From the NCBI RefSeq assembly GCF_026738875.1, contig NZ_JAPQFJ010000002.1, forward strand, positions 124,001 through 188,000: a stretch of 64,000 nt of DNA, given 5' to 3'. The translations under genes were made by a program, and so were the position numbers. The notes beneath the pieces were generated by a model. That model searched no databases and had not been told where the DNA came from. It saw nothing but the letters and a program-made list of their open reading frames with translations. Below, piece after piece: positions 15,986-24,827 of the stretch. Positions within the stretch are counted from its first letter, which is position 1. Each line of letters starts with the position of its first letter. Origin of the DNA: Clostridium brassicae (GTDB lineage: Bacteria > Bacillota > Clostridia > Clostridiales > Clostridiaceae).

Positions 15986-16648
15986 ATGATGGATAATTTG
16001 GAAAAGTATAAAACATATAGAGCGTTTCAAAGAACATTAGTAGCTACAAAGATAATACCTTATATAAATTCCAATATTAAAGAGAATGTGGTTTTAAATT
16101 CAGCAAGAATACTAGGTATGCTAGATGAAAGGGGAAACATAGTCCCAAGACAGGAAAGTGATATGTCTTATTTGCTGGATTTTACTATTCATGAATATAA
16201 AATTAATGGAAAAAGTATGATTCAAATTTATAGAGAAAATGCACAAGTAGAAAATGAATTGGAAGAGTCTATATTAGAGGCACTAGAAAAATCATATGTA
16301 TCTTTATTTAGAGTTGTGAACATATCTCTTTCAAAAAATTTGGTATTTTTAAAGGATGTATTTAATAATGTTAAGAATGTAAGACTTATAGATATAGATT
16401 TTAGTAAAACATCAGATACGGAAACCCTACTATTTACAAGAGTTCTCCCTTTTAAAGAATTTAGTATGACATCAGGAATGGTAGGGATTTTTGAAAGTGT
16501 TTTAGAGGATAGCTTAGTAAGGGAGTTTAATAAATTTAATAAGGAATTAAAAGAAAAGTATGAATATGATAGTGAAGCTACAAGAATGTTGATGAGTTTT
16601 TTTCATTTTAATAGAGAGGCAAATACAGTAATTAAATGTGATTGGTAA
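15986..16648 (+). CDS. Uncharacterised 220-residue protein
   Basis: I do not recognise this family. The protein is soluble and charged, with no signal peptide, membrane helix, Cys-rich site or HTH that I can see. It reads as alternating alpha/beta sequence with an acidic patch (ENAQVENELEESILEALEKS, about residues 85-104). An AAAGGAG ribosome binding site (15974-15980) lies five bases before the ATG at 15986; a second ATG follows immediately, and an upstream TTG at 15983 is less likely. It diverges from the dehydrogenase-Etf operon and is followed by a 450-base non-coding region with a foldback element. Confidence 0.7.
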   Translation: MMDNLEKYKTYRAFQRTLVATKIIPYINSNIKENVVLNSARILGMLDERGNIVPRQESDMSYLLDFTIHEYKINGKSMIQIYRENAQVENELEESILEALEKSYVSLFRVVNISLSKNLVFLKDVFNNVKNVRLIDIDFSKTSDTETLLFTRVLPFKEFSMTSGMVGIFESVLEDSLVREFNKFNKELKEKYEYDSEATRMLMSFFHFNREANTVIKCDW

Positions 16649-16826
16649 CTATTAGTAATAAGGTACCAGTATCAGGTGATAGGAAAGATATACTAAAAGA
16701 ATAGAAAAATTATATATGTATGGATGATAACTACTAAAGATTACAGCTAAAAAATTGTTAGGCGCTAATATCTAAGAGTATAGAAAAATTTATTTATGGT
16801 AACTAGAGATTAATGGATTTAAATTA
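16649..16826. other. Non-coding region with imperfect direct repeats
   Basis: No ORF with a ribosome binding site. Two related blocks occur, about 16693-16750 and 16774-16815. Each reads CTAARAG..ATAGAAAAATT followed by a TATGG and TAACTA segment, suggesting an old tandem duplication. Confidence 0.4.
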
Positions 16827-17015
16827 AGGCTATGTTTTAATAAATTGTTGATGATTCATAATTTCAAAAACAATTCTAAATTTAGTTTAAGTAATATGGA
16901 TAAAATTCATAACTCGAATAACTTAAATAATGAAATTTCTTAACGTTCAATTACTTAAACTAAATAAGAAGTACAACTTATTATTATAATGAACTCAACA
17001 ATTTAAAAATAGGGC
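16827..17015. repeat. Foldback (MITE-like) palindromic element
   Basis: About 190 bases with no coding capacity that fold back on themselves. A perfect inner 15-base dyad reads TTTAGTTTAAGTAAT and ATTACTTAAACTAAA. The outer arms match as GGCTATGTTTTAATAAATTG on the left against the complement of CAATTTAAAAATAGGGC on the right. ATTA flanks both ends (16823-16826 and 17016-17019), a possible target-site duplication. It resembles a transposase-less miniature element. Confidence 0.65.
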
Positions 17016-17098
17016 ATTAGAAATACTAAAGGAAGTTACACTCTTTTAAAACAGAACCTAATTTAGAAAAGGTTACTGGAATATGATTATTATAAAAA

Positions 17099-17821
17099 CT
17101 AAGATAGTAATTTACTTAGTTTATCAGGATAATTTGTTATTATTCCATTTACATGATTATCTATAAAAAATTTCATATGATTTTCTTCATTTACAGTATA
17201 AGTGTTTATTTTGATACCAGATGCTTTTATTTTTTTTATTATAGAGGAGTTCTTAATAGCATAGAAATAAGGATGAAGTGCATCAGCATCTAAGTGTTTA
17301 GCGTATTTTTCAGGCTCGTATAAACCTGCTTTATATAATGCACCTATTGGAATTGCTTTTGATATTTCCTTACATTTTTTCAAACAATAATGATTAAAAC
17401 TAGAAATTATAATATTATTTTCCATGTTGTACTTATATATCATATCTATTACTTTTTCTTCAATATTATTATATAAAACTATGTTATTTTTAAGTTCAAG
17501 GTTCAGCTGTATATTTTTATCTTTTACAAACTCTAACAACTCTTCTAAAGATGGTATTTTTAGATTTTTGTAGTCTTTTCTAAACCATGATCCAGCATCT
17601 AATTTCCTAAGTTCAGTATAGGTATAGTCTTTAACAAAACCATGTCCATTAGTAGTTCTATTAACTAATTCATCATGAAGAATAACTAAAACGCCATCGC
17701 TAGTTATTTGTATATCTGTTTCAAGACCAGTAGCATTTAGATGTAAGGCTTTTTTAAAAGCAAGCATAGTATTTTCAGGAAAATATCCACTAGCACCTCT
17801 GTGAGCATAGTTTATTATCAT
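17099..17821 (-). CDS. Glycerophosphodiester phosphodiesterase
   Basis: A 240-residue GDPD-family enzyme that hydrolyses glycerophosphodiesters to glycerol-3-phosphate and an alcohol. The start IINYAHRGASGYFPENTMLAF carries the catalytic HRG and the metal-binding E/N. ETDIQITSDGVLVILHD follows with the second metal Glu/Asp pair and catalytic His. The C-terminus NTYTVNEENHMKFFIDNHVNGIITNYPD is typical. No signal peptide is seen, so it is cytoplasmic. The ATG at 17821 has GAGGAG 11 bases upstream; the GTG at 17833 overlaps that ribosome binding site and is rejected. It is a single gene with divergent EamA and convergent foldback-element neighbours. Confidence 0.92.
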   Translation of the reverse strand: MIINYAHRGASGYFPENTMLAFKKALHLNATGLETDIQITSDGVLVILHDELVNRTTNGHGFVKDYTYTELRKLDAGSWFRKDYKNLKIPSLEELLEFVKDKNIQLNLELKNNIVLYNNIEEKVIDMIYKYNMENNIIISSFNHYCLKKCKEISKAIPIGALYKAGLYEPEKYAKHLDADALHPYFYAIKNSSIIKKIKASGIKINTYTVNEENHMKFFIDNHVNGIITNYPDKLSKLLS

Positions 17822-18088
17822 ACTATTATTCACTCCTCATAAAAATTAAAAATATTTTAGTTTGTGAACTCTTCATTAATATTAGGATAGTAAAAGTTAT
17901 GAATTATTATTAAATAATATTACGAAAATATATTTTAAAAAGTAAGAAAATTTTATTTGGTTAATTTAAGCTTTTATTTACTAGGATTAAGGTATGTTTC
18001 ACTTATATTAATGGAATTATAGTAAAAATTAGGCTTATGTATTATAATGTTATTTGGAGTTTTATACAAATAAAAGAGGTAACTAAAA

Positions 18089-18994
18089 ATGAAGAAAATC
18101 AACGGAATTATTTATGCAATGCTATCTTCAGCAGCTTTTGGACTAAGCCCAATTTGGACTAAGGATGCTTGTAATAGAGGTACAAATTCTATAACTATGC
18201 TTTTGTCCAGAGTCTCAATTACAGCAATAATATTATTTATATATTTTCTGATTAAAAGAGTAGATTTTAAAGTAAGCAAAAATCAATTGGTTAGTTTAGT
18301 CTTTATAAGTATTATAGGATACGCAAGTACTACTATTTGTTTATTTTTGTCCTATAATCATATATCAGTGGGATTAGCTACTACTATGCATTTTGTTTAT
18401 CCTGCTGTTGTTACAATCTTAATGTGCTTAATTTATAAGGAAAAAATACATTTTGGAAAAATATTATCAATATTTCTTTCAATATGTGGCATTTATTGTT
18501 TAATATATACTAAGAATATGAATATAAACTTTAAAGGAGTTTTTCTTGCAATTATTTCAGGTATTTTTTATTCTATATATATTATTGGAGTTGAAAAAGG
18601 AGGAATAGAAGAATTAGATGTTTTAGTTAGTACGTTTTATATAACTTTAATTACATCTATATGTGTTTTTATATTTGGGCAATTTTCTGTTGGAATAAAA
18701 ATAGTATATGATTGTCGTGTGTTTATAGATGCTATGTGTGGAGCAATTTTCTCAACATTATTGGCTTTAGTGGCATTTGTAAAGGGGATTAAAATTATTG
18801 GTTCATCAAATGCATCAATACTAAGTACGTTTGAACCAATTGTTAGTGTAATAATGGGGATAATAGTTTTGAGTGAAGAAATAAATTTATCCATGGTTTT
18901 AGGAACTATATTAATAATTATTTCTGTAATATTTCTTACAGTTTGGGAAAAAATCAGAGAAAAAAAATATGATTTGTCACAGAATTCATTTTAG
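18089..18994 (+). CDS. EamA/DMT-family membrane transporter
   Basis: A 301-residue protein with about ten predicted membrane helices arranged as two EamA repeats (start YAMLSSAAFGLSPIWTKDA; second repeat from about residue 150). The length and organisation match amino-acid/metabolite exporters of the DMT superfamily. The ribosome binding site AAAGAGG lies ahead of the ATG. It is separated by about 160 bases from a small HTH gene that might regulate it, but nothing in the sequence proves this. Substrate unknown. Confidence 0.88.
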   Translation: MKKINGIIYAMLSSAAFGLSPIWTKDACNRGTNSITMLLSRVSITAIILFIYFLIKRVDFKVSKNQLVSLVFISIIGYASTTICLFLSYNHISVGLATTMHFVYPAVVTILMCLIYKEKIHFGKILSIFLSICGIYCLIYTKNMNINFKGVFLAIISGIFYSIYIIGVEKGGIEELDVLVSTFYITLITSICVFIFGQFSVGIKIVYDCRVFIDAMCGAIFSTLLALVAFVKGIKIIGSSNASILSTFEPIVSVIMGIIVLSEEINLSMVLGTILIIISVIFLTVWEKIREKKYDLSQNSF

Positions 18995-19154
18995 AAGAAT
19001 TAAAATAAATGTAAGTTATTATATTTATTTTTCAGTGTCAATTATGTAGCAATTTAAATAGAGTATAGGCTTACTTTCTATTTTTATTTTCTGTATAGTT
19101 TTTAGGTATACCACTAATAATAATAATGTAAAATACTAATTAAGAGGTGGTAGC

Positions 19155-19337
19155 ATGGAAAGCAATTTAAAAAACATTAGATTAGAAAATGGAGCAAAGA
19201 TAGAAGAAATAGCTGAACTTTTAAATATATCAGTAGATGAATATATAAATAAGGAAGATGGAGTAATTTCATTAACTAATGGGGAAAAAAAGCTTTTATC
19301 AGAATATTATGGTACGACTAAAGAAAGCTTTACTTAA
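19155..19337 (+). CDS. Small XRE-like helix-turn-helix protein
   Basis: A 60-residue protein. Residues 3-55 match a minimal Cro/CI-type helix-turn-helix in pattern: NIRLENGAKIEEIAELLNIS, then VDEYINKEDG and LTNGEKKLLSEYYG. It lacks any effector domain. AAGAGGTGG lies six bases before the ATG, supporting translation. It may autoregulate or control the neighbouring EamA or ACT-like gene. DNA binding is inferred from pattern only. Confidence 0.7.
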   Translation: MESNLKNIRLENGAKIEEIAELLNISVDEYINKEDGVISLTNGEKKLLSEYYGTTKESFT

Positions 19338-19385
19338 TATAATAATAGGTCATATGAATTAGGAAATGGTGATTTTACAAAGAAA

Positions 19386-19422
19386 GTTTTAAAAGAGTGT
19401 AAAAACAACACTCTTTTAAAAC
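19386..19422. terminator. Palindromic hairpin, probable terminator
   Basis: Perfect 15-base arms GTTTTAAAAGAGTGT (19386-19400) and ACACTCTTTTAAAAC (19408-19422) around a seven-base loop. The T tract is weak. An identical copy of the right arm occurs at 17038-17052. Confidence 0.6.
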
Positions 19423-19462
19423 ATAATTTAATTATAAAATATGATAAAAGAGGTGAAAAAAT

Positions 19463-19711
19463 ATGGAATATATAATTATGGCTGTTGCCATAGAACCTAG
19501 AAATATTAGTGCACCTAAAGTTCAAGAAGTATTAACTAAACATGGATGTATAATAAAAGTTAGATTAGGTCTACATGATGTATCAGACTTCTCATGTTCT
19601 AAGAGAGGGTTAGTTTTATTACAACTGTGTGGAAAAGAAGAAGAAATAAAAATTTTAAGAAAAGATTTAGAGGAAATAGACGGAGTTAAGGTTAATATTA
19701 TGACAGTATAA
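19463..19711 (+). CDS. Small ACT-like protein, resembling the TM1266 putative regulator family
   Basis: An 82-residue single-domain protein with a beta-alpha-beta-beta-alpha-beta pattern. MEYIIMAVAIEPRNISAPKVQEVLTK is followed by an RLGLHDVSDF loop, a GLVLLQLCG strand, a helix (EEIKILRKDLEEI) and a final VKVNIMTV strand. This is the layout of ACT/NikR-like domains and resembles the small 'iron-only hydrogenase system regulator' (TM1266) family, which would fit the hydrogenase 9 kb away, but the match is by pattern only. AAGAGGTG precedes the ATG. It forms its own unit with a strong terminator. Confidence 0.65.
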   Translation: MEYIIMAVAIEPRNISAPKVQEVLTKHGCIIKVRLGLHDVSDFSCSKRGLVLLQLCGKEEEIKILRKDLEEIDGVKVNIMTV

Positions 19712-19752
19712 ATATGATTACAGTATTAGTTGTGGCATACATAGGTATTTAG

Positions 19753-19799
19753 AAAATAGCTTGAAGTATTAATAAAGTTAATATTTCAAGCTATTTTTA
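19753..19799 (+). terminator. Rho-independent terminator
   Basis: AAAATAGCTTGAAGTATTA (19753-19771) pairs with TAATATTTCAAGCTATTTT (19779-19797), followed by T-rich sequence. It ends the ACT-like gene. Confidence 0.88.
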
Positions 19800-19928
19800 T
19801 AGACTAAAAACAGTGACTAGGTGTTATCTACAATTTTTAAAAGAGTTAGAAAAAGTATTTAGTGACTAGAAATTAGTAGTAATTAATGATAAATAATAAT
19901 TAAAGTATTTCTGTAAAAATATATTATA

Positions 19929-19957
19929 TTACATTACATTGTAAGGTATAGTATAAT
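19929..19957 (+). promoter_or_regulatory. Sigma-A promoter of the alpha-galactosidase gene
   Basis: TTACAT (19929-19934), a 17-base spacer, then TATAAT (19952-19957), 43 bases upstream of the start codon. Confidence 0.65.
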
Positions 19958-20000
19958 ATATGTGTAAGCTTTTTACATTATAGTTAAAGGATGTGTGGAT

Positions 20001-22004
20001 ATGAAGATAAATAACATATATTTATCCTATTATGTAAATGATGTGCTAAAAGAAATAACTCTTAATTTTTTAGAATCTGTTGAAAATGATGATATTAAAT
20101 TTGTTCCACTAGTTTCTCAATTTGAAAATGGATACATGCTTGAAGTGAAGGTTATAAGTAAAAAGGAAATAACATTAGATGATTTTAGAATAGAGTATTC
20201 TATAAATATAAAAAATAGTAGTATGCTTGTAAATGGATATCAAAGTTGGACAGAAAGTATGGAAATGACTAAGAATGATGAGTTGAAAAATATAAATTCT
20301 ATAATTAATGGCATAATGGAGCCTTATGGAGACTATTCTTTCTATAAGTATAAGGGACAGAAAGGTGTATTACATTCTTATGGATTTACATATTTTAGAG
20401 ATATAAAAAAACCAATGAACAATGTGTTGTTTTTAGGATCTTTAGATGAAAAATCAGGATATACGATTTTTGAGGGAAATTTAAAAAATGATAAACTAAT
20501 AATAATGAAAGATTGTTCTGGGTATTTAATTGATGATGAAAAAAGTATATTAAAAATTTATATAGAAAAAGCAGAAGAAAAGAAAGTTTGGGATAAATAT
20601 TCTTCTTTGTTTAAGGAAAGCAGAAAAAAATGGGATACGTGTGTTGGATGGACAAGTCGGTATAATTATTATAAAGATATTACTCAAGACATAATTCTAG
20701 AGAATTTAGAGAATATGGTTAGAAAAAGAATTCCTTTAGATGTATTTGAAATAGATGATGGATATGAAAATTCAGTGGGAGATTGGTTATTAACTAATGA
20801 AAAATTCCCATTGGGAATGAATTTCTTAGCTTATAAAATTAAATCTTTTGGATATAAACCTGGAATTTGGATTGCACCTTTTATATGCAGTAAAGATTCT
20901 GAAATTTTTGAAAAACATAAAAATTGGATACTAAAAGATAAAAAAGGTAAATATGTTATTGGTGGATGGAATTCTAAATGGGGTGGAAAATTTTATGTAC
21001 TAGATTTCTACAATATAGAAGTTAGAGAATACTTAGCAAAAGTTTTTCATACAGTAATAAATATTTGGGGATATGAGGTATTGAAACTTGATTTTTTATA
21101 TGCGGTAGCTATCATATCTAGAAATGGCAAAACTAGAGGAGCTATTATGCAGGATGCTTTGGATTTTTTAAGTGATATTATAGGAGATAAGTGTATAATT
21201 GGATCTGGAGTTCCTATAGCAACTGCTTTTAATAAGGTGGATTATTGTAGAGTTGGTGCAGATACATCCATTTATTGGGAAAATAATAAGCAGAAATTTT
21301 TGAAATATAGGGAGAGAGTTTCGTCCATATCGTCTATTCATAGTGCTATAGCGAGATGTAGGCTAAATAATAGAGTATTTAACAACAATACTGATGCCTT
21401 TATTCTCAGAAAGGAAAATAACAAATTAAATGATGATCAAAAATATACATTGTTTGTATTAAATAATTTATTAGGAAATTGTCTGTTTTTTTCAGACAAT
21501 GTAAAAGAGTATGATGAAAACACTATGGAACTTTTAAAGTCAATTTTCCCAAAGATGAAGGTTAATATAAATTATATAAAAAATAAAAAAGAAGTTTATG
21601 AATTTTATTTTTATATAGATGATAAAGAATATATAGTATTATCTAATCTATCTAGTTCTCAAGCTAAAGTTAAGATTCCAGAAGGGGAATACTTTAATAA
21701 ATCAGAGTTTGTTATTAAAGGAAATTCAATTATGAAATTAAAGCCTTATGAAACAAAATGCTATTATAAAATCCAACCGAAAAAAGATTTTTATTTGGTA
21801 GGTACAACTGGGCATTTATTTTCAGGTAGTGAAATTGAGTCTATAGAGTTAACAGAAAAGGGAATAGATATAAAAATAAAAGATAAATTTATAAATAATA
21901 GTGATATATACATTAAGGTTTTAAAGGATAATGTGAATATATCTCTAGATGGGAGGAAATGTTCCAAAATAAATAAAAAAGGATATACTATTATAAAAAT
22001 GTAG
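20001..22004 (+). CDS. Alpha-galactosidase, glycoside hydrolase family 36
   Basis: A 667-residue GH36-type enzyme expected to release alpha-linked galactose from melibiose or raffinose-type sugars. After a beta-rich N-terminal domain, the (beta/alpha)8 barrel shows VGWTSRYNYYKDIT, VFEIDDGYE, GIWIAPFIC, the nucleophile segment LKLDFLYA (Asp near 364) and the acid/base segment CRVGADTSIYW (Asp near 420). A beta-sandwich C-terminal domain follows. No signal peptide is present, so it is intracellular. ATG 20001 is preferred to GTG 19995 because AAAGGA lies nine bases upstream. It is monocistronic, with no sugar transporter or regulator alongside; galE at 27 kb could serve the same galactose route. 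Exact substrate unknown. Confidence 0.85.
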   Translation: MKINNIYLSYYVNDVLKEITLNFLESVENDDIKFVPLVSQFENGYMLEVKVISKKEITLDDFRIEYSINIKNSSMLVNGYQSWTESMEMTKNDELKNINSIINGIMEPYGDYSFYKYKGQKGVLHSYGFTYFRDIKKPMNNVLFLGSLDEKSGYTIFEGNLKNDKLIIMKDCSGYLIDDEKSILKIYIEKAEEKKVWDKYSSLFKESRKKWDTCVGWTSRYNYYKDITQDIILENLENMVRKRIPLDVFEIDDGYENSVGDWLLTNEKFPLGMNFLAYKIKSFGYKPGIWIAPFICSKDSEIFEKHKNWILKDKKGKYVIGGWNSKWGGKFYVLDFYNIEVREYLAKVFHTVINIWGYEVLKLDFLYAVAIISRNGKTRGAIMQDALDFLSDIIGDKCIIGSGVPIATAFNKVDYCRVGADTSIYWENNKQKFLKYRERVSSISSIHSAIARCRLNNRVFNNNTDAFILRKENNKLNDDQKYTLFVLNNLLGNCLFFSDNVKEYDENTMELLKSIFPKMKVNINYIKNKKEVYEFYFYIDDKEYIVLSNLSSSQAKVKIPEGEYFNKSEFVIKGNSIMKLKPYETKCYYKIQPKKDFYLVGTTGHLFSGSEIESIELTEKGIDIKIKDKFINNSDIYIKVLKDNVNISLDGRKCSKINKKGYTIIKM

Positions 22005-22034
22005 TATATTGTTATAGATTTAATTTAGTGTATT

Positions 22035-22071
22035 AATAAACCACAGTTTTATTTTAAGTGGTTTATTTTTT
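22035..22071 (+). terminator. Terminator of the alpha-galactosidase gene
   Basis: AATAAACCAC (22035-22044) and GTGGTTTATT (22058-22067), followed by a T run. Confidence 0.85.
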
Positions 22072-22298
22072 TATAAAGAATTAGTGTATAATACCTTGGA
22101 TTTAGTACATGAGCACTATTTGCAATGATGTCATATTTGAAATATGAGAGAAAACAATATAACTATAAAAGGTAGGAAGCCGAATTAAAAAAGAATAAAT
22201 ATAGTATATATAATAAATGTAGTGCAATGATATTTGTAACAAACATATAATATATGGATAAATTATGTATTAAATTATGTACTTTTTTCAAAAAAATA

Positions 22299-22327
22299 TT
22301 GATTTTTAAAAATTGTACTAGTATAAT
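22299..22327 (+). promoter_or_regulatory. Sigma-A promoter of the polyamine transport operon
   Basis: TTGATT (22299-22304), a 17-base spacer, then TATAAT (22322-22327), 70 bases before the regulator start codon. Confidence 0.7.
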
Positions 22328-22337
22328 GATTGAAGTG

Positions 22338-22360
22338 AAAGTTTAGTAATTATAAACTTT
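22338..22360. promoter_or_regulatory. Candidate operator of the XRE-cupin regulator
   Basis: AAAGTTTA (22338-22345) and TAAACTTT (22353-22360) form a perfect dyad with a seven-base spacer. It starts about ten bases after the -10 box, where a bound repressor would block transcription. The first gene of the operon encodes a plausible ligand. The assignment is inferred. Confidence 0.5.
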
Positions 22361-22397
22361 ACGTTTAGTATAATGGTTAAACAAGAAGGGTGAAATT

Positions 22398-22937
22398 ATG
22401 AATATAGGAGAAAAAATAAAGCGATTGAGAGTGGAGAAAGGGTTAACTCAAATTGAGTTAGCTAATAGATGTGAGTTATCTAAGGGATTTATATCCCAAG
22501 TGGAAAGAGATCTGACTTCTCCTTCAATAGCTACTTTAGTAGATATATTAGAATGTCTTGGGACAAATCTCAAGGACTTTTTTAATGATGTAGAGGAAGA
22601 AAAAATAGTTTTTTCAAAAGATGAGATGTTTGAAACCATAGATGAAGAACTTAAATACAAACTTGAGTGGGTAATACCAAATGCCCAAAAGAATATGATG
22701 GAACCGATTTTATTAACTTTAGAAGAAGGTGGAAGGTATAAAGAAGATGCACCTCATGAAGGAGAAGAATTTGGTTTTGTTTTATTAGGTAGTGTATATA
22801 TAGTGTTGGGCAACAAAAGATATAAAGCTAAAAAAGGAGAAAGTTTTTATTATAAATCAAAAGCTAATCATTATGTTGCCAATGCAGGAAAGAGTACTGC
22901 TAAAATATTGTGGATTAGTACACCACCATATTTTTAA
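22398..22937 (+). CDS. XRE-family regulator with cupin sensor domain (PuuR-like)
   Basis: A 179-residue transcription regulator. An N-terminal Cro/CI helix-turn-helix (residues 5-60, KIKRLRVEKGLTQIELANRC and SKGFISQVERDLTSPSIAT) is joined to a C-terminal cupin_2 domain (residues 105-178, HEGEEFGFVLLGSVYIVLG and KGESFYYKSKANHYVAN). This architecture is that of PuuR-type regulators of polyamine metabolism. It is the first gene of an operon with potABCD, 25 bases upstream of potA, so it probably senses a polyamine and controls its own operon through the dyad at 22338-22360. AAGGGTG precedes the ATG. Confidence 0.9.
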   Translation: MNIGEKIKRLRVEKGLTQIELANRCELSKGFISQVERDLTSPSIATLVDILECLGTNLKDFFNDVEEEKIVFSKDEMFETIDEELKYKLEWVIPNAQKNMMEPILLTLEEGGRYKEDAPHEGEEFGFVLLGSVYIVLGNKRYKAKKGESFYYKSKANHYVANAGKSTAKILWISTPPYF

Positions 22938-22962
22938 GATTTAGTTTTGTGAGGTGATATAG

Positions 22963-24006
22963 TTGGAAGAAAACATAATAAAATTAGAAAGCATAAGTAA
23001 AGAATATCATGGAGCTAATGTTTTAAAAAATATTAATCTTAATATTAGAAAGAATGAATTTTTGACATTACTTGGTCCTAGTGGATGTGGAAAAACAACT
23101 ACTTTGAGGATACTAGGAGGTTTTGAAGAACCTACCACAGGTAATGTTTATTTTGAAGGTAAAGTAATCAATAATATACCTGCCTATAAAAGGCAAATTA
23201 ATACTGTTTTTCAAAAATATGCCTTATTCCCTCACATGAATATATTTGATAATATATCATTTGGGTTAAAAATAAAAAAAATGCCTAAAGATGAAATAAA
23301 AACTAGGGTGAAAAGAATGCTAAGATTAGTTGATTTAGAAGGCTATGAAAATAGAAGTGTTGATTCTTTGAGTGGAGGACAACAGCAGAGGATAGCTATA
23401 GCTAGAGCTCTAGTTAATGAGCCTAAAGTTTTATTATTGGATGAGCCTTTAGGCGCGTTAGACTTAAAACTTAGAAAGGAAATGCAAATAGAACTAAAAG
23501 AAATGCAGCAACAATTAGGAATTACGTTTATATATGTTACTCATGATCAAGAAGAGGCTTTAACAATGTCGGATACTATAATTGTAATGGATAAAGGTGA
23601 AATCCAACAAATAGGAACTCCAGAGGATATATATAATGAACCTAAAAATGCATTTGTAGCTAAATTTATAGGAGAAAGCAATATTATTGATGGAATAATG
23701 AAAGAAGATTTCCTTGTAGAGTTTTGTGAGAAGGATTTTAAATGTATAGATAAGGGATTCGATAAAAATGAGAATATAGATGTAGTAATTAGGCCAGAGG
23801 ATATTAAAATTGTAGATACAGATAAAGGCATGATAAAAGGAGTAGTAGAGTCTCAAACTTTTAAGGGTGTTCACTATGAAATACTAGTCAAAGAAAATGA
23901 TAGATCATGGATAATTCATAATACTCTAAGCGCTGAGGTAGGATATGAAATAGGAATGGACATATACCCTCAAGATATTCATATTATGAAAAAGGTGCGT
24001 GGATAA
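22963..24006 (+). CDS. potA: Spermidine/putrescine ABC transporter, ATP-binding subunit
   Basis: A 347-residue ABC ATPase that powers polyamine import. Walker A is GPSGCGKTT (residues 38-46), the signature is LSGGQQQR and Walker B is [12 protein letters not shown]. After the nucleotide-binding domain comes a C-terminal TOBE-like region ([14 protein letters not shown], near residue 275). The start is a TTG at 22963 with GAGGTGAT five bases ahead; there is no good ATG. It sits between the XRE-cupin regulator and potB, with only two bases before potB, in the canonical potABCD order. Confidence 0.95.
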   Translation: MEENIIKLESISKEYHGANVLKNINLNIRKNEFLTLLGPSGCGKTTTLRILGGFEEPTTGNVYFEGKVINNIPAYKRQINTVFQKYALFPHMNIFDNISFGLKIKKMPKDEIKTRVKRMLRLVDLEGYENRSVDSLSGGQQQRIAIARALVNEPKVLLLDEPLGALDLKLRKEMQIELKEMQQQLGITFIYVTHDQEEALTMSDTIIVMDKGEIQQIGTPEDIYNEPKNAFVAKFIGESNIIDGIMKEDFLVEFCEKDFKCIDKGFDKNENIDVVIRPEDIKIVDTDKGMIKGVVESQTFKGVHYEILVKENDRSWIIHNTLSAEVGYEIGMDIYPQDIHIMKKVRG

Positions 24007-24008
24007 GT

Positions 24009-24827
24009 ATGAAAAAATATGCTGCATACCCATATTTCATTTGGAGCCTTATATTTATACTATTCCCACTAATATTAATAGTTGGCTTTAGTATAACTAG
24101 TTATGATGGAGGATTAGTATTTACATTAGATAATTTTAAAAGGCTTATGGCTCCAATATATATTAAGGTTTTTATAAGGTCAATAAGCCTTGCTCTATTG
24201 TCAACAGTGATCTGTTTAATTGTAGGATATCCAATGGCAATGATTTTAGCTAATTCAGATATAAAAAAGAGAAATATAATGGTATTACTTTTTGTAGTTC
24301 CAATGTGGATGAATTTTTTACTCAGAACTTATGCTTGGATGTCTATATTAGGTAGAAATGGATTGATAAACTCAGCCTTAAAGGCAACAGGATTACCGAC
24401 TCTAAATTTGTTATATAACGATGGGGCTGTTGTTTTAGGAATGGTTTATAATTTTTTACCTTTTATGGTGTTGCCTATTTACACAGTATTAAGCAAAATA
24501 GATAAGAACTTAATAGAAGCGGCTGGAGATTTAGGAGCAAATAGATTTATAACTTTTTTAAGGGTTATGTTCCCACTAAGTATGCCTGGAGTTATGTCAG
24601 GAATAACAATGGTATTTATGCCAGCAGTTAGTACTTTCGTAATATCTAGATTGCTAGGTGGTGGACAATATATGCTCATAGGAAATCTTGTAGAACAACA
24701 ATTTACAGTAGTAAATGATTGGCACTTTGGATCTGCTGTATCTATATTAATGATGATTTTGATATTAGTTTCTATGGCTATAATGTCAAAATATGATAAA
24801 GAAGAAAGTGGGGGTCAGTTATGGTAG
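24009..24827 (+). CDS. potB: Spermidine/putrescine ABC transporter permease
   Basis: A 272-residue inner-membrane permease with about six helices. The EAA-type cytoplasmic loop (LIEAAGDLGANRFITFLRVMFPLSMPGV, near residue 165) is typical of binding-protein-dependent permeases. The start YFIWSLIFILFPLILIVGFS and its position in the operon identify it as PotB. Its last seven bases overlap potC, indicating translational coupling. It forms the membrane channel with PotC. Confidence 0.93.
   Translation: MKKYAAYPYFIWSLIFILFPLILIVGFSITSYDGGLVFTLDNFKRLMAPIYIKVFIRSISLALLSTVICLIVGYPMAMILANSDIKKRNIMVLLFVVPMWMNFLLRTYAWMSILGRNGLINSALKATGLPTLNLLYNDGAVVLGMVYNFLPFMVLPIYTVLSKIDKNLIEAAGDLGANRFITFLRVMFPLSMPGVMSGITMVFMPAVSTFVISRLLGGGQYMLIGNLVEQQFTVVNDWHFGSAVSILMMILILVSMAIMSKYDKEESGGQLW

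Noticed and set aside
17038-17052. Copy of ACACTCTTTTAAAAC identical to one arm of the 19386-19422 hairpin
   Set aside because: The other arm is absent, so no terminator is called. A 15-base match in such A+T-rich DNA could be chance or a decayed hairpin.
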